Assembly (NCBI RefSeq): GCF_008107635.1
Contig: NZ_SDGZ01000006.1
Location: 22,505-86,504 of the forward strand
Source of the DNA: Weissella muntiaci
GTDB lineage: Bacteria; Bacillota; Bacilli; Lactobacillales; Lactobacillaceae
Length of the DNA: 64,000 bases
Direction of reading: 5' to 3'
A model generated the notes under the pieces. It saw nothing but the letters and a program-made list of their open reading frames with translations, did no database searches and was not told where the DNA came from. Made by a program: the position numbers and the translations under genes. Each line of letters opens with the position of its first letter. The first letter of the stretch is position 1. This document shows, in pieces, positions 1-9,289 of this stretch.

Positions 1-203
1 ATTAAACCAGCCCCTAACATTCCATGCGCTATCCGCGTTTTAAAGGGCGTTGTTTCTGCATATGCTTCATCGGTATGCGCTGGATTGTGATCACCAGTTA
101 CTTCCGCAAAACCTTGAACATCCGCTTCGCTAACCTGCTTTGAAATCTCCTTAGACATTCCGATAACCAATTCAGAAGTCTTAACATTTGTGTAATCGCT
201 CAT
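1..203 (-). CDS. MaoC-like (R)-specific enoyl-CoA hydratase, partial
   Basis: The first 67 or so residues of a MaoC/PhaJ-type hot-dog-fold hydratase are visible; the gene runs off the left edge. The family adds water to trans-2-enoyl-CoA or enoyl-ACP to give (R)-3-hydroxyacyl thioesters. The diagnostic hydratase signature is present at about residues 38-63: GDHNPAH, then an aromatic-containing DEAYA segment, then IAHGML; the Asp and His of this motif are the catalytic pair in the family. The start is ATG at 203, preceded by GAAAGGAAC. A cre-like operator lies 41-54 bases upstream, so catabolite control is likely. The physiological substrate cannot be read from the fragment. Confidence 0.8.
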   Translation of the reverse strand, partial: MSDYTNVKTSELVIGMSKEISKQVSEADVQGFAEVTGDHNPAHTDEAYAETTPFKTRIAHGMLGAGL

Positions 204-243
204 TATGAAGTTCCTTTCTCATGCTACTTATAACACAAGTTTA

Positions 244-257
244 GGATAGCGCTTACA
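244..257 (-). promoter_or_regulatory. cre-like CcpA operator upstream of the MaoC-like gene
   Basis: On the minus strand this reads TGTAAGCGCTATCC, matching the CcpA consensus TGWAANCGNTNWCA at 13 of 14 positions (only the last base differs). A TATAAG hexamer follows 20-odd bases downstream in the gene's direction, so the operator would overlap or abut the -35 region. Binding is inferred from the consensus only. Confidence 0.55.
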
Positions 258-417
258 TTGACAAAAATCAATATTACATTTAATAGCCATTCTTATATTG
301 GAATGCCTAATTTTAAGCGATATGGTTTTCATTTACAGATAAATAATATTCCACATATATTTTCAAGGAATTCGAAAAAGATTTCATCTAAAAAGGCAAT
401 AACTTTACTAGACAATT

Positions 418-463
418 AAAAAGCGTTGATATACAGTTTCCACTGTACATCAACGCTTTTTAA
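418..463 (-). terminator. Rho-independent terminator after obgE
   Basis: A nearly perfect hairpin (arms AAAAAGCGTTGATRTACAGT and its complement around a short loop) lies directly after the obgE stop. Both flanks are A/T runs, so it can also act for plus-strand transcription. Confidence 0.85.
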
Positions 464-469
464 TTTTAA

Positions 470-1780
470 TTAGGCCTCATACTCAAACGCAAAATCAAGC
501 AATCGAACCGTATCACCGGCTTCAGCACCAGCTTCAGCCAAGGCACGGTCGACACCCATAAAGCGCATTTGACGAGCAAAACGCATCAATGATTCTGTAT
601 AACCGACATTTGTTCGCTTGAACAAACGCTCAATCTCATCCCCAGACAAGATCCAAGTACCATCTTCATCTTGTGAAAGTTCAAATGGTGCCGCGTCAGC
701 TGTAAACTCATACAAGGCACTGTCAGAATCAGCCTCTTCCATTCCCTTAGGAATGAATTGTGGTGTCTCATCAAGCAAAGTTGCAGTTCGTTGCAAGAGT
801 GGTTCCAATCCATCACGCGTCAATGAAGAGATTGGCATAATCTCAATATCATCATCAATTTCTGGATCAGCTGCTAACTTGGCCTTAAATTCGGCTAACG
901 TCTCTGCTGCATCTGGCATATCCATCTTGGTTGGTACGATAATTTGTGGCCGTTCCAACAACATTGGATCATATTCAGCTAATTCTTGATTGATTGCAAG
1001 ATAATTTTCATATGGGTCTGACTCTGGATCAACCCCTGACATATCAAGCATATGCAAGATTACACGAGTTCGTTCAACGTGACGTAGGAATTGGATTCCC
1101 AATCCTACACCTTCTGAAGCTCCTTCAATCAACCCTGGTAAATCAGCCATAACAAAATCACGTCCATCATCCAAACGCACCATCCCCAAATTGGGAACAA
1201 GGGTTGTAAAGTGATATGCCGCAATCTTAGGCTTAGCCGCCGTAACAACTGATAACAAGGTTGACTTACCAACTGACGGGAATCCAACCAACCCAACATC
1301 TGCCAAAACCTTCAGCTCAAGTTGAATTTCACGTTCCTCACCAGGCTCACCGTTTTCAGCAATTTCTGGTGCTGGGTTCTTTGATGATGCGAAACGGATG
1401 TTTCCGCGACCACCACGACCACCAGCTGCTACGACCAAGCGATCACCCTGCTCAATCAAATCGCCAATTACCTGACCAGTCTCCGCATCAGTTACCGTAG
1501 TTCCTTGTGGTACGCGGATTACCAAATCATCTGATGACCGCCCTGTCATGGCCTTAGTTGCTCCATTTCCACCAGCAGTGGCCTTAAAATGGCTCTTATA
1601 GCGGAAATCCATCAGGGTGCGCAAACCCTCATCTACTGTCAAAACGATTGAACCGCCACGGCCGCCATCGCCACCGAAAGGTCCTCCCATATTGATATAC
1701 TTTTCATGTCGGAAGGAAACGGCTCCATCGCCACCCTTACCAGCTTTTACATTAATTTTAACTTGGTCGACAAACGCCAT
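470..1780 (-). CDS. obgE: GTPase Obg/CgtA
   Basis: Essential ribosome-associated GTPase that couples late 50S assembly to stress and growth signals; cytoplasmic. Domains in order: glycine-rich Obg fold (about 1-158, with [12 protein letters not shown] turns), G domain with P-loop GFPSVGKST near residue 164, switch [11 protein letters not shown] near 212 and the base-recognition motif TKMD near 282, then a C-terminal OCT domain ending near 436. The start is ATG at 1780 (MAFVDQV), with AAGTGAGGT about 8 bases upstream. A GTG at 1795 is in frame but lies inside that ribosome binding site, so it is rejected. The gene sits 70 bases downstream of uvrC on the same strand and may be co-transcribed. 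Confidence 0.97.
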   Translation of the reverse strand: MAFVDQVKINVKAGKGGDGAVSFRHEKYINMGGPFGGDGGRGGSIVLTVDEGLRTLMDFRYKSHFKATAGGNGATKAMTGRSSDDLVIRVPQGTTVTDAETGQVIGDLIEQGDRLVVAAGGRGGRGNIRFASSKNPAPEIAENGEPGEEREIQLELKVLADVGLVGFPSVGKSTLLSVVTAAKPKIAAYHFTTLVPNLGMVRLDDGRDFVMADLPGLIEGASEGVGLGIQFLRHVERTRVILHMLDMSGVDPESDPYENYLAINQELAEYDPMLLERPQIIVPTKMDMPDAAETLAEFKAKLAADPEIDDDIEIMPISSLTRDGLEPLLQRTATLLDETPQFIPKGMEEADSDSALYEFTADAAPFELSQDEDGTWILSGDEIERLFKRTNVGYTESLMRFARQMRFMGVDRALAEAGAEAGDTVRLLDFAFEYEA

Positions 1781-1850
1781 GCTTGGTGACCTCACTTTCT
1801 CTTATATAGTCCTAACTATTCTACATGAAATTAGGCATAATAGCGACCAT

Positions 1851-3662
1851 TTACCACTTCTTATGATTATCCTTGTTAGCATTTTGAATAGTTTCCAAAG
1901 AAATCTTGATCTGTTTAGCCACTTTTTCAGACACACCCAATTCTTGTAAGTCAGCGACCGGCGCTTCTGCAATCTTTTTCAACGAGCCATACTTTGTCAA
2001 TAATTTCTGGCGTGTCTTTGGTCCAACACCAGCGATTCCATCGAGCTTTGAGCTCAATGATGCTTTTGATCGCAACTGCCGGTGGAAAGTGATTGCAAAC
2101 CGGTGCACCTCATCTTGAATTCGTTGTAGCAAGAAGAAACCCTGTGAACGTGTATCAAGATGCACATGTTCATCCCCTTCTTGCCTTAATAAATCCGCCG
2201 TCTTATGGCGATCATTTTTTACCATGGCCGCCACGGGAACATCCAAGCCCAACTCATCCTCAACGACCTCTTTAGCGGCGTTCAATTGAATCTCACCGCC
2301 ATCCATCAAAATCAAATCAGGCATTTGTGCGTGTTCTTTCAGCAACCGTGTATACCGGCGCCGGATCACTTCCTGTGTTGCGGCGGTCTCATCAGCATGT
2401 TCAACCGTCTTTAACTTGTACTTCCGATAGAGGTTTTTGTTTGGTAAGCCATCCTCAAAGACTACCATTGCCGACACCATCTCAGCCCCTTGAATATGCG
2501 AGTGGTCAAAGGTTTCAATTCGATGCAACTCTGGAATTCCCAATGCATCCGCAATTTCTTGCATTGCCCCGCTCGTCTTATTGTTATTCATTTCCATTAA
2601 CTGGAACTTTTCTTCCAAAACCAACTTAGCATTCTTTTCAGCAAGCTCGAGCAAGGCGAATTTCTCACCTCGTTGTGGTGTTCGAACTGGAACATCAAGA
2701 ACTTCTTTAATCATTTTCTTATCAACTTGCTTAGGAACCAGAACTTCTTTTGGCATAATCATGTTCCGCCGGCTATAAAACTGGACGATAAATGCTGTCA
2801 TCTCATCTTCTGCTGAATCAACCACTGCAAAGGTTCGTTTCTCACGCTTCATCAAGCGACCTTGACGAATGAAGAATACTTGAACTGACAACCAACCTTT
2901 ATCCATATAAAAGTTAAAGAGATCACGTGGCGTGCCATCTTCTGAAATAATCTTTTGCTTCTCAACTGTCTGATCAATAAAACTTAGTTGATCACGCAAA
3001 TCAGCGGCCCGCTCAAATTCCATATTCTCTGAAGCCGTCAACATTTTTTCGTTTAACTGGCGCTTTACAACCTTTGTTTCACCATTTAGAAAACGATCAA
3101 TATTATGAATCTGCTCTTTATATTCAGAGACCGGGACTTCATGCCAGCAAGGTCCCAGACATTGTCCCATATTGGCATACAAGCAAGGTCGCCCTTGATA
3201 ACCATTACAGCGACGCAAAGGATAGGCCTTTTGTAAGAAGTGCATCGTCTCTGATGCAGCATATACATTTGGATAAGGACCAAAATAACGTGCCTTATCA
3301 TCAAGGATCTCACTGACCAATTCAATTTTTGGATCACGTTCATTCGTGATTTTAATATAGGGGTAGCCGGTTCCCTTTTTCAATTTGATATTATAATATG
3401 GCTGATATTTTTGAATCAGAGTGATTTCGAGAAGTAACGATTCCTTCTCAGAACTCGTGACTATGTAATCGAAATCAGCAATATTCTCAACTAACTGTTC
3501 TGTCTTACCGGTATGATCACTTTTGAAATATGACCGAACCCGATTCTTTAAATTTTTTGCTTTTCCGACGTAAATGATCTTACCATTGATATCTTTCATC
3601 TGATATGACCCTGGAAGATCTGGCAATAAAGCTAATTTTTGTTCAATATGTTCAGAAGCCAT
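1851..3662 (-). CDS. uvrC: Excinuclease ABC subunit UvrC
   Basis: Dual-incision nuclease of nucleotide excision repair, recruited by UvrB on damaged DNA. The 603-residue protein has the GIY-YIG domain at about 14-90 (the YVGKAKNLKNR stretch is typical), a UVR/UvrB-binding helix pair near 205-235, the UvrC-specific RNase-H-like second nuclease in the middle, and a tandem helix-hairpin-helix at about 545-600 (GIAGVGPKTRQKLL). Length is normal for Firmicutes UvrC. The ATG at 3662 has AGGAGGGG upstream. It is divergent from the tiny gene at 3750. Confidence 0.97.
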   Translation of the reverse strand: MASEHIEQKLALLPDLPGSYQMKDINGKIIYVGKAKNLKNRVRSYFKSDHTGKTEQLVENIADFDYIVTSSEKESLLLEITLIQKYQPYYNIKLKKGTGYPYIKITNERDPKIELVSEILDDKARYFGPYPNVYAASETMHFLQKAYPLRRCNGYQGRPCLYANMGQCLGPCWHEVPVSEYKEQIHNIDRFLNGETKVVKRQLNEKMLTASENMEFERAADLRDQLSFIDQTVEKQKIISEDGTPRDLFNFYMDKGWLSVQVFFIRQGRLMKREKRTFAVVDSAEDEMTAFIVQFYSRRNMIMPKEVLVPKQVDKKMIKEVLDVPVRTPQRGEKFALLELAEKNAKLVLEEKFQLMEMNNNKTSGAMQEIADALGIPELHRIETFDHSHIQGAEMVSAMVVFEDGLPNKNLYRKYKLKTVEHADETAATQEVIRRRYTRLLKEHAQMPDLILMDGGEIQLNAAKEVVEDELGLDVPVAAMVKNDRHKTADLLRQEGDEHVHLDTRSQGFFLLQRIQDEVHRFAITFHRQLRSKASLSSKLDGIAGVGPKTRQKLLTKYGSLKKIAEAPVADLQELGVSEKVAKQIKISLETIQNANKDNHKKW

Positions 3663-3715
3663 CTTAGCGCCCCTCCTAAATTCATAACAATTTTACCATG
3701 AACTACCTCAAATCA

Positions 3716-3724
3716 TGCTATACT
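3716..3724 (+). promoter_or_regulatory. Extended -10 promoter for the 41-residue gene
   Basis: TGCTATACT is an extended -10 element 26 bases before the start at 3750. No convincing -35 is seen, which is usual for extended -10 promoters. Confidence 0.5.
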
Positions 3725-3749
3725 AAATAGAAAAAATGGAGGTCTCATC

Positions 3750-3875
3750 ATGGCTTTACAACACAAACGGACAGAAGATGAAATGGGCAAGCAATTTGAT
3801 GATTTATTCATCATGCCTGACGCCATTGACAAAGATAAAGACAAGTACTTGAAAAAAGACGATTCACATAAGTAG
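3750..3875 (+). CDS. Small conserved acidic/basic protein (41 aa)
   Basis: A 41-codon gene beginning MALQHKRTEDEMG, with an AATGGAGG ribosome binding site at good spacing and its own extended -10 promoter and terminator. The centre carries DDLFIMPD and the C-terminus is very rich in Lys and Asp. It resembles a family of tiny lactic-acid-bacterial proteins annotated as the SPJ_0845 family, but that match is from memory. No membrane segment or cysteine is present. Function unknown. Confidence 0.72.
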   Translation: MALQHKRTEDEMGKQFDDLFIMPDAIDKDKDKYLKKDDSHK

Positions 3876-3877
3876 CG

Positions 3878-3922
3878 CAAAACGCTGAGTTCAGTTTTAA
3901 AAGCTGAACTCAGCGTTTTTTA
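3878..3922. terminator. Bidirectional Rho-independent terminator
   Basis: Perfect 16-base stem (AAAACGCTGAGTTCAG with its complement) with T or A runs on both sides, between the convergent small gene and the ABC permease gene. It can end both transcripts. Confidence 0.9.
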
Positions 3923-3932
3923 TTTCTAGTGC

Positions 3933-5180
3933 TTAATTCCGATTCCTAATGAACAGTCCACGTAACGATAAAATCGCCGCCTTGGTTAAGTTACCGTCGT
4001 TGTACTGGAGAACGTTCTTCTTATAAACATTTAGTCCAAACCAACTAATGTAAATCAACACTGCAATTTCCAATCCTAGCGCAATTACCCCATCGGTTAC
4101 ACTAGCGTACTGAACACTAATGCGAGCTGGCATTAGTGTCTGTGATACGAATGGTACGAATGAGAGAATCTTGATCAACAGATTATTTGGTTGAACAGCA
4201 ACTAGTAAGCTAAGAATATAACCCACCATTGCCAAATAAGAGATTGGTGCAACCGCCTGCTGAACCTGACTTTGATCGTTCACCATTGCCGCAATAATGG
4301 CCGTCAAGACCATATATAGCAGAATTCCAATCAAAACTAATAGCCCTGTTACTATCATAAAACTACTGTCAACCCCTGAAAGAACTGAGGTGACTTGTCG
4401 AACCTGATCATTATCCGGCAAAACCAGCGCAACCGCTGTACCAGCAACGACATAAATCAATAAATGCAAGATCGCTAAAGCTGCAATTCCAGCGATTTTA
4501 CCAAAGAATTGTACTGCGGGGCTAGTTGCCGCCAACAGAATCTCCATAATTCTTGACGATTTCTCATTCGCAATTTCATTCGAAATCATTCCAACATAGA
4601 AAGTCAAGAACACGAAAATTCCAATTCCTAGCGCCGTTGACATTGCTCGATTTGCAGTTCTCGTAGCATCACCATCAGTTGTCTTCCCCTTTGATGACAC
4701 CACCTCCGTCTTGAGCGTCGTCGGTGCCAATAAGGCGGCCAACTCAGCCTGACTTAGGTGTAACTCCTTCGCACGCGTTAAGACCGCATACTGGTTCAGT
4801 GCCGCCTGCAAAGTCTGCTCATCAACTGGTGTGCCACCATTAACGCTCTTCAATGTATATTTATTAGTAGTCGGATCAACAATCAAATAATTATCAATCT
4901 TCCCTTTATCAACCGCTTGTTTAGCTTCACTAACCGTACTTACTTCGGATATCTTGGCATTAACTGTCTTTTCTTGTTTTAAGTATGTGGTTACTTGTGG
5001 CGCATCTACCACCGCCAATCGTGACGTTTTATCGTTATTGGTGACAGTCATCAGCCAAGCAATCCCACCAACCACGGCCAACATTAGCAATGGCGATAGC
5101 ACGACCAGCCAAAAAGCGCGCGTCCGGAAACGTGTTTTAAAAGTTTGACGGGCGACTAACCAAAATTGTTGCTTAAACAT
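3933..5180 (-). CDS. ABC-2 type export permease (YhaP/NatB-like)
   Basis: Membrane subunit of a two-component ABC exporter. The 415-residue protein has one N-terminal membrane helix (about 18-43), a long extracytoplasmic domain (about 45-180), then some five or six further helices, the layout of NatB and B. subtilis YhaP, with nearly the same length as YhaP. It follows the ATPase gene with a one-base overlap (stop and start share position 5180), so the two are translationally coupled. In NatAB the exported substrate is sodium; for the YhaQP branch it is unsettled, so no substrate is assigned. Confidence 0.88.
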   Translation of the reverse strand: MFKQQFWLVARQTFKTRFRTRAFWLVVLSPLLMLAVVGGIAWLMTVTNNDKTSRLAVVDAPQVTTYLKQEKTVNAKISEVSTVSEAKQAVDKGKIDNYLIVDPTTNKYTLKSVNGGTPVDEQTLQAALNQYAVLTRAKELHLSQAELAALLAPTTLKTEVVSSKGKTTDGDATRTANRAMSTALGIGIFVFLTFYVGMISNEIANEKSSRIMEILLAATSPAVQFFGKIAGIAALAILHLLIYVVAGTAVALVLPDNDQVRQVTSVLSGVDSSFMIVTGLLVLIGILLYMVLTAIIAAMVNDQSQVQQAVAPISYLAMVGYILSLLVAVQPNNLLIKILSFVPFVSQTLMPARISVQYASVTDGVIALGLEIAVLIYISWFGLNVYKKNVLQYNDGNLTKAAILSLRGLFIRNRN

Positions 5181-6076
5181 TAGTTTTCTCCTCCCACTAC
5201 TTCGCGCCGGAAAATATCGTCAAGTGTTGGCGCTTGCTGAGCAAAAACCGGCACGTAGCCTTTCGCACTGACTAAAGCAAAAATTGCTTTGCCTACTTCG
5301 GGATCAGCAATATGAATTCGACGTCCCATTCCGTCAGCTTCAATTGATAATACGCCATCCACATTGAACAACGCTTCATCGGCAATTTCAGCTTCAAGGT
5401 AAATTTCCGTTCGGCCAAAGGACTCACGAATCTCATTTGTACTCCCTGCCAGAACTGTTGAACCATTTTTCAACATCGTCAATGAATCTGAGAGTTTCTC
5501 CACACCAGCCATATTGTGCGAACTAAAGATAATTGAAGCACCATTCTTTTTTAACCGGCGAATCTCATTCATCATAATTTCAGTATTCACCGGATCTAAT
5601 CCAGTAAAAGGCTCATCCAAAATCAAGAAATCTGGTTCAAAGATTACTGTTCCGATTAACTGAATCTTTTGTGCATTTCCCTTGGAAAGTTTTTGAACCT
5701 TATCCTCAGGCTTTCCGACAACTTCCAAACGAGTCATCCAGTCACGCAAAGCACTTTTAGCATCTCCACGTTTCATTCCATGAAGCTCAGCAAAATATAA
5801 AACCTGCTCTTCAATAGTCCATTTTTGATATAAACCACGTTCTTCGGGTAAAAAGCCAATTCGTTGCTTCTCAGTGGGTGAAATCGGTTGACCATTCCAA
5901 GTAATACTTCCAGAAGACATTGGAATAAAATCGAGAATCATGCGAAAGGTGGTCGTTTTACCTGCACCATTCTGTCCAATTAGGCCCATTACCTCACCAG
6001 GCTTAATGGTCATATTAAGGTCATTTACAGCATGTTTGTCAGCAAAATATTTGTTTAGGTCTTTAATCTCAAACAT
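5180..6076 (-). CDS. ABC transporter ATP-binding protein (YhaQ/NatA-like)
   Basis: ATPase partner of the downstream permease. Walker A GQNGAGKTTT near residue 35, Q-loop region, signature LSKGNAQKIQ, Walker B FLILDEPFTGLD and a switch His in SSHN are all intact. After the nucleotide-binding domain comes an extra C-terminal domain of roughly 80 residues, as in NatA/YhaQ (298 residues here, the same as I recall for YhaQ). Upstream lies a TATAAT (minus strand, 6104-6109) that could be its -10. The ribosome binding site is weak (GAGTAGGG). Confidence 0.9.
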   Translation of the reverse strand: MFEIKDLNKYFADKHAVNDLNMTIKPGEVMGLIGQNGAGKTTTFRMILDFIPMSSGSITWNGQPISPTEKQRIGFLPEERGLYQKWTIEEQVLYFAELHGMKRGDAKSALRDWMTRLEVVGKPEDKVQKLSKGNAQKIQLIGTVIFEPDFLILDEPFTGLDPVNTEIMMNEIRRLKKNGASIIFSSHNMAGVEKLSDSLTMLKNGSTVLAGSTNEIRESFGRTEIYLEAEIADEALFNVDGVLSIEADGMGRRIHIADPEVGKAIFALVSAKGYVPVFAQQAPTLDDIFRREVVGGEN

Positions 6077-6162
6077 TGCCCTACTCTTTTCTTATTTTTC
6101 ATAATTATACCCGAATCCATTCCGTTAGAACACCAAATCAATCAGCCACGCAGTTACGCAAA

Positions 6163-6191
6163 TAAAAAATGCACCCAAATCGGGTGCATCT
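6163..6191 (-). terminator. Terminator of the trmL-ftsK unit
   Basis: Hairpin GATGCACCC-loop-GGGTGCAT followed on the minus strand by a T run, ten bases after the stop of the 98-codon gene. Confidence 0.88.
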
Positions 6192-6200
6192 CCATATAAA

Positions 6201-6497
6201 TTACTTAGCTTCAGCTAAGCCAAGAATTTCTTCGTGTAAGATTGGTTCATAAATCAAGTTTGCAAAAGATGTCTTCGCAGTCGGATTTTGCCCTTCAGTC
6301 TGTAGATAGAAACGAACTTGCTCGTCATCACGCAACTCAGCAATCGTTCTCACCTCATCAGCAAAATTCAAAACGAATTGTTTCTCACTAGGCACATAAG
6401 TCCACTTACGTCCAACGTCAAAATTAACGTCGGTCATACTCAAAGCGATTAATGTACTAGTCTGACTAGGATTATTCAAATCAAAACGGTAAGTCAT
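6201..6497 (-). CDS. Unknown protein, 98 aa, coupled to ftsK
   Basis: A 98-residue soluble, mildly acidic protein that I do not recognise. It begins MTYRFDLNNPSQ and has no signal peptide, membrane segment or metal motif; the pattern is mixed alpha/beta. It overlaps the last 17 bases of ftsK and has a good GGAGGAAG ribosome binding site inside the ftsK reading frame, followed by its own terminator, so it is a genuine last gene of the trmL-ftsK unit. A link to chromosome partitioning would be position-based guesswork. Confidence 0.82.
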   Translation of the reverse strand: MTYRFDLNNPSQTSTLIALSMTDVNFDVGRKWTYVPSEKQFVLNFADEVRTIAELRDDEQVRFYLQTEGQNPTAKTSFANLIYEPILHEEILGLAEAK

Positions 6498-9276
6498 CTG
6501 TTTCTTCCTCCGTAATCGTTGCGTTATCCGTACTTGCTGTCATATCGGCCTCGCCATTCTTCAACCGATACAACATTTCTTTAGAAATCAACACACGCCT
6601 TGGCTTGGCACCATCTTGCGGACCAATAACCCCGCGTGCTTCCATATCATCCACTAAACGAGCCGCTCGATTGTAACCAATCCTAAAACGACGTTGAACC
6701 AACGACGTTGACGCACGTTGCTGATCAACGACAAAGTCGACTGCCTCGTCCCACAGTTCATCTAGCTCATCAGCTCGATTACCATCACTACCGTTGGCTT
6801 CACCGCCATCTAATGCCTGGACTTCATCATCTGAAACCGTCATCGTATCATCATACTGCGCCTCACCTTGGCTCTTAATAAAGTCAGTCAATGCCTCAAC
6901 ATCGTCATCCGATAGAAAGGCCCCTTGAATCCGTTGAGGACTATTTGCGCCGATTGGTGCAAATAACATGTCACCACGTCCCAATAGTTTCTCAGCACCA
7001 TTACCATCCAAGATTGTCCGTGAATCCACTCCAGATGAAACTGCGAAGCCCATTCGTGAAGGTACATTTGCCTTAATCAATCCAGTAATGACATCAACCG
7101 ATGGTCGCTGAGTTGCCACAATTAAGTGGATTCCAGCGGCTCGTCCCAGCTGAGCGATTCGCACAATTGCCGGCTCAACCTCACCTGAGACGGTGATCAT
7201 CAAATCTGCCAATTCATCAACAATCGCAACTAAGTACGGCATCTTTTGATAAACCGTTCCGTTACCTTCAGCATTTGCTCGTTGAATCTGTTTGTTATAA
7301 CCATCAATATTCCGCACGCCCGCTTCAGCCAGTAGCTTAAAGCGTCGATCCATCTCAGCAACAACCTTCTTCAAGGCAAGGGCTGCCTTACGCGGCTCAG
7401 AAACAACCGGCGTAATCAGATGCGGAATATCATTATAAACTGATAATTCAACCTTTTTGGGATCAACTAACATCAACCGCACTTCACTTGGTTTAGCCTG
7501 TAGCAGAATTGAAGCTAAAATCGAATTAATCGCAACTGATTTACCAGATCCTGTTGAACCAGCAATCAATAAGTGCGGCATTTTGGTCAAATCCATCTTA
7601 ATGATTTCGCCTGAAACACTCTTACCAATTGGTACGTTCAAAGGATGCTCACGATCAATCCCAACACTATCCATCATATCGCGGAAACCAACCATCGCCT
7701 GCTTATCGTTGGCAACTTCGATTCCAACTAATGACTTACCTGGAATGGGTGCCTCAATTCGCAATGACTTCGCTGCTAGCGCTAAAGCAAGGTCATCTGA
7801 AAGATTAGTAATTCTTGAAACCTTAACCCCGATTGCAGGCTTAATTTCATATTGTGTAACCGTCGGTCCGAGAACTACCTTTTCAACATCCGCATTGATA
7901 TTAAAGGATTTTAGAGTGTCGTGTAAGATGTGCGCCTTTTCAGCGAGTCCCTCACGCTCACTCGATTGATCAGTTGAACCAACCTTGGTCAACAAATCCG
8001 TTGTCGGAATGACATAATCTTTATCATCAACGGTTCCCATTGAAACATCAGCAACCGGCGTTGACTGAGTTGAAGGCTCGACATGCCCAACGTTATTTTG
8101 GTGTGCGATCGTCTTTGGCGATGTCTTACTCTCATCATGCCCTAGAATATCGGCATGTGTTAGCTTAGCGTGTTTAACACTATTCGACTGCGCATTTGCG
8201 GTATTTGGCGCAACCGATGCAAAAATCGCGGAGTCAACTGAGTCCATCATCCCCATATCAATGGCATCAGGAACATTATTCTCAACTGGTGGCAGGTCAT
8301 TGTCAGACAGGCCATAAGCGGGTGCCTCATATTGCTCAGGAGCCGGCTTAGTACTTGCCGGAGCCGTTGTTGTCGTGACTTCTTCAACTGGTTCTGGTGC
8401 GATAATGGTTGGTGCCTTATACGATTCAGCTGTTAAGTCGCTAGCAGCGGATGTTTGCGGCGCCATTGCAACCGTTGGCTCAATATCATCGATATCAACC
8501 TTAACGATTGGGGTTTCCTTGCTAAAGGGATCAGCCTCCATCAAGCTATCAAAGTTCTTACGCTCATTCGCTCGATTTTCAGCCCGTTCCCTTAGATCCT
8601 CGGACTTCACCTTGGCATACTCAAGCCCTGACTGAACGCCAGTCTCAACTGTCTTACCAGTGGCTGCCGTAAAGTTGAAAAATACCGCCATTACGTCTGA
8701 GAGGTCCAAACTAAAGGTCACAATGATTCCACCAATAATCAACACAATTGCGATCAACCATGAACCAAAGTCGCTAGCGATTAAATATGTGCCTGTATAT
8801 AACACAGCACCAATTATTCCACCACCAACATCAGTTGATACAGATTGATTAACTAGGTCTTGCTTAACGAGTAAGGAAACCGTGCTAATAAAGTTACTAT
8901 GCATATCAAGTGTGTTAAATAGTGAGATTGTTAACATCAATAAGACGCCTAACATTGCGATTGCAAAGCCTAAATAATAACGTAACTTGAACTTGCTTGG
9001 CCAGCGTCCATAAGCAATCACACCCAAAAGTGGCACCATCAGAATCACAAGTAGAATCTGATAAGGATTTCCTACTAGGTAGCGCATCAGGTTTGCTAAA
9101 AACTTTCCTAACATCCCTAAGTTTAATACTGCAAAAATTGCTAGCAACATCGCCACCAGACCAACCACGTTACCAACATGGTTATTCTTTTGTGGTGTTT
9201 TCTTTCGTGGAGGTGTTTTGCGATTCTTTGTATTTGTCGACTTACGTGGAGTCGGTTTTTTGGTCGACGTCGCCAT
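6481..9276 (-). CDS. ftsK: DNA translocase FtsK/SpoIIIE
   Basis: Septum-anchored motor that pumps chromosomal DNA through the closing division site. The 931-residue protein has a basic N-terminus, four to five membrane helices within about the first 200 residues, a long variable linker rich in Ala, Pro, Thr and acidic residues (about 210-450), the RecA-like motor with Walker A AGSTGSGKSV and the following DPKKVEL segment, Walker B in VDELADLM, and a C-terminal winged-helix gamma domain (RRFRIGYNRAARLVDDME) that reads polar DNA guide sequences. The ATG at 9276 has AAGGAGGGG upstream. It follows trmL by 13 bases. Confidence 0.96.
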   Translation of the reverse strand: MATSTKKPTPRKSTNTKNRKTPPRKKTPQKNNHVGNVVGLVAMLLAIFAVLNLGMLGKFLANLMRYLVGNPYQILLVILMVPLLGVIAYGRWPSKFKLRYYLGFAIAMLGVLLMLTISLFNTLDMHSNFISTVSLLVKQDLVNQSVSTDVGGGIIGAVLYTGTYLIASDFGSWLIAIVLIIGGIIVTFSLDLSDVMAVFFNFTAATGKTVETGVQSGLEYAKVKSEDLRERAENRANERKNFDSLMEADPFSKETPIVKVDIDDIEPTVAMAPQTSAASDLTAESYKAPTIIAPEPVEEVTTTTAPASTKPAPEQYEAPAYGLSDNDLPPVENNVPDAIDMGMMDSVDSAIFASVAPNTANAQSNSVKHAKLTHADILGHDESKTSPKTIAHQNNVGHVEPSTQSTPVADVSMGTVDDKDYVIPTTDLLTKVGSTDQSSEREGLAEKAHILHDTLKSFNINADVEKVVLGPTVTQYEIKPAIGVKVSRITNLSDDLALALAAKSLRIEAPIPGKSLVGIEVANDKQAMVGFRDMMDSVGIDREHPLNVPIGKSVSGEIIKMDLTKMPHLLIAGSTGSGKSVAINSILASILLQAKPSEVRLMLVDPKKVELSVYNDIPHLITPVVSEPRKAALALKKVVAEMDRRFKLLAEAGVRNIDGYNKQIQRANAEGNGTVYQKMPYLVAIVDELADLMITVSGEVEPAIVRIAQLGRAAGIHLIVATQRPSVDVITGLIKANVPSRMGFAVSSGVDSRTILDGNGAEKLLGRGDMLFAPIGANSPQRIQGAFLSDDDVEALTDFIKSQGEAQYDDTMTVSDDEVQALDGGEANGSDGNRADELDELWDEAVDFVVDQQRASTSLVQRRFRIGYNRAARLVDDMEARGVIGPQDGAKPRRVLISKEMLYRLKNGEADMTASTDNATITEEETDDLPF

Positions 9277-9289
9277 ATTCCCCTCCTTC

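Noticed and set aside
7457..7969. 170-codon plus-strand frame opposite ftsK
   Set aside because: It lies wholly inside the ftsK motor domain on the other strand, with no ribosome binding site and no recognisable motif.
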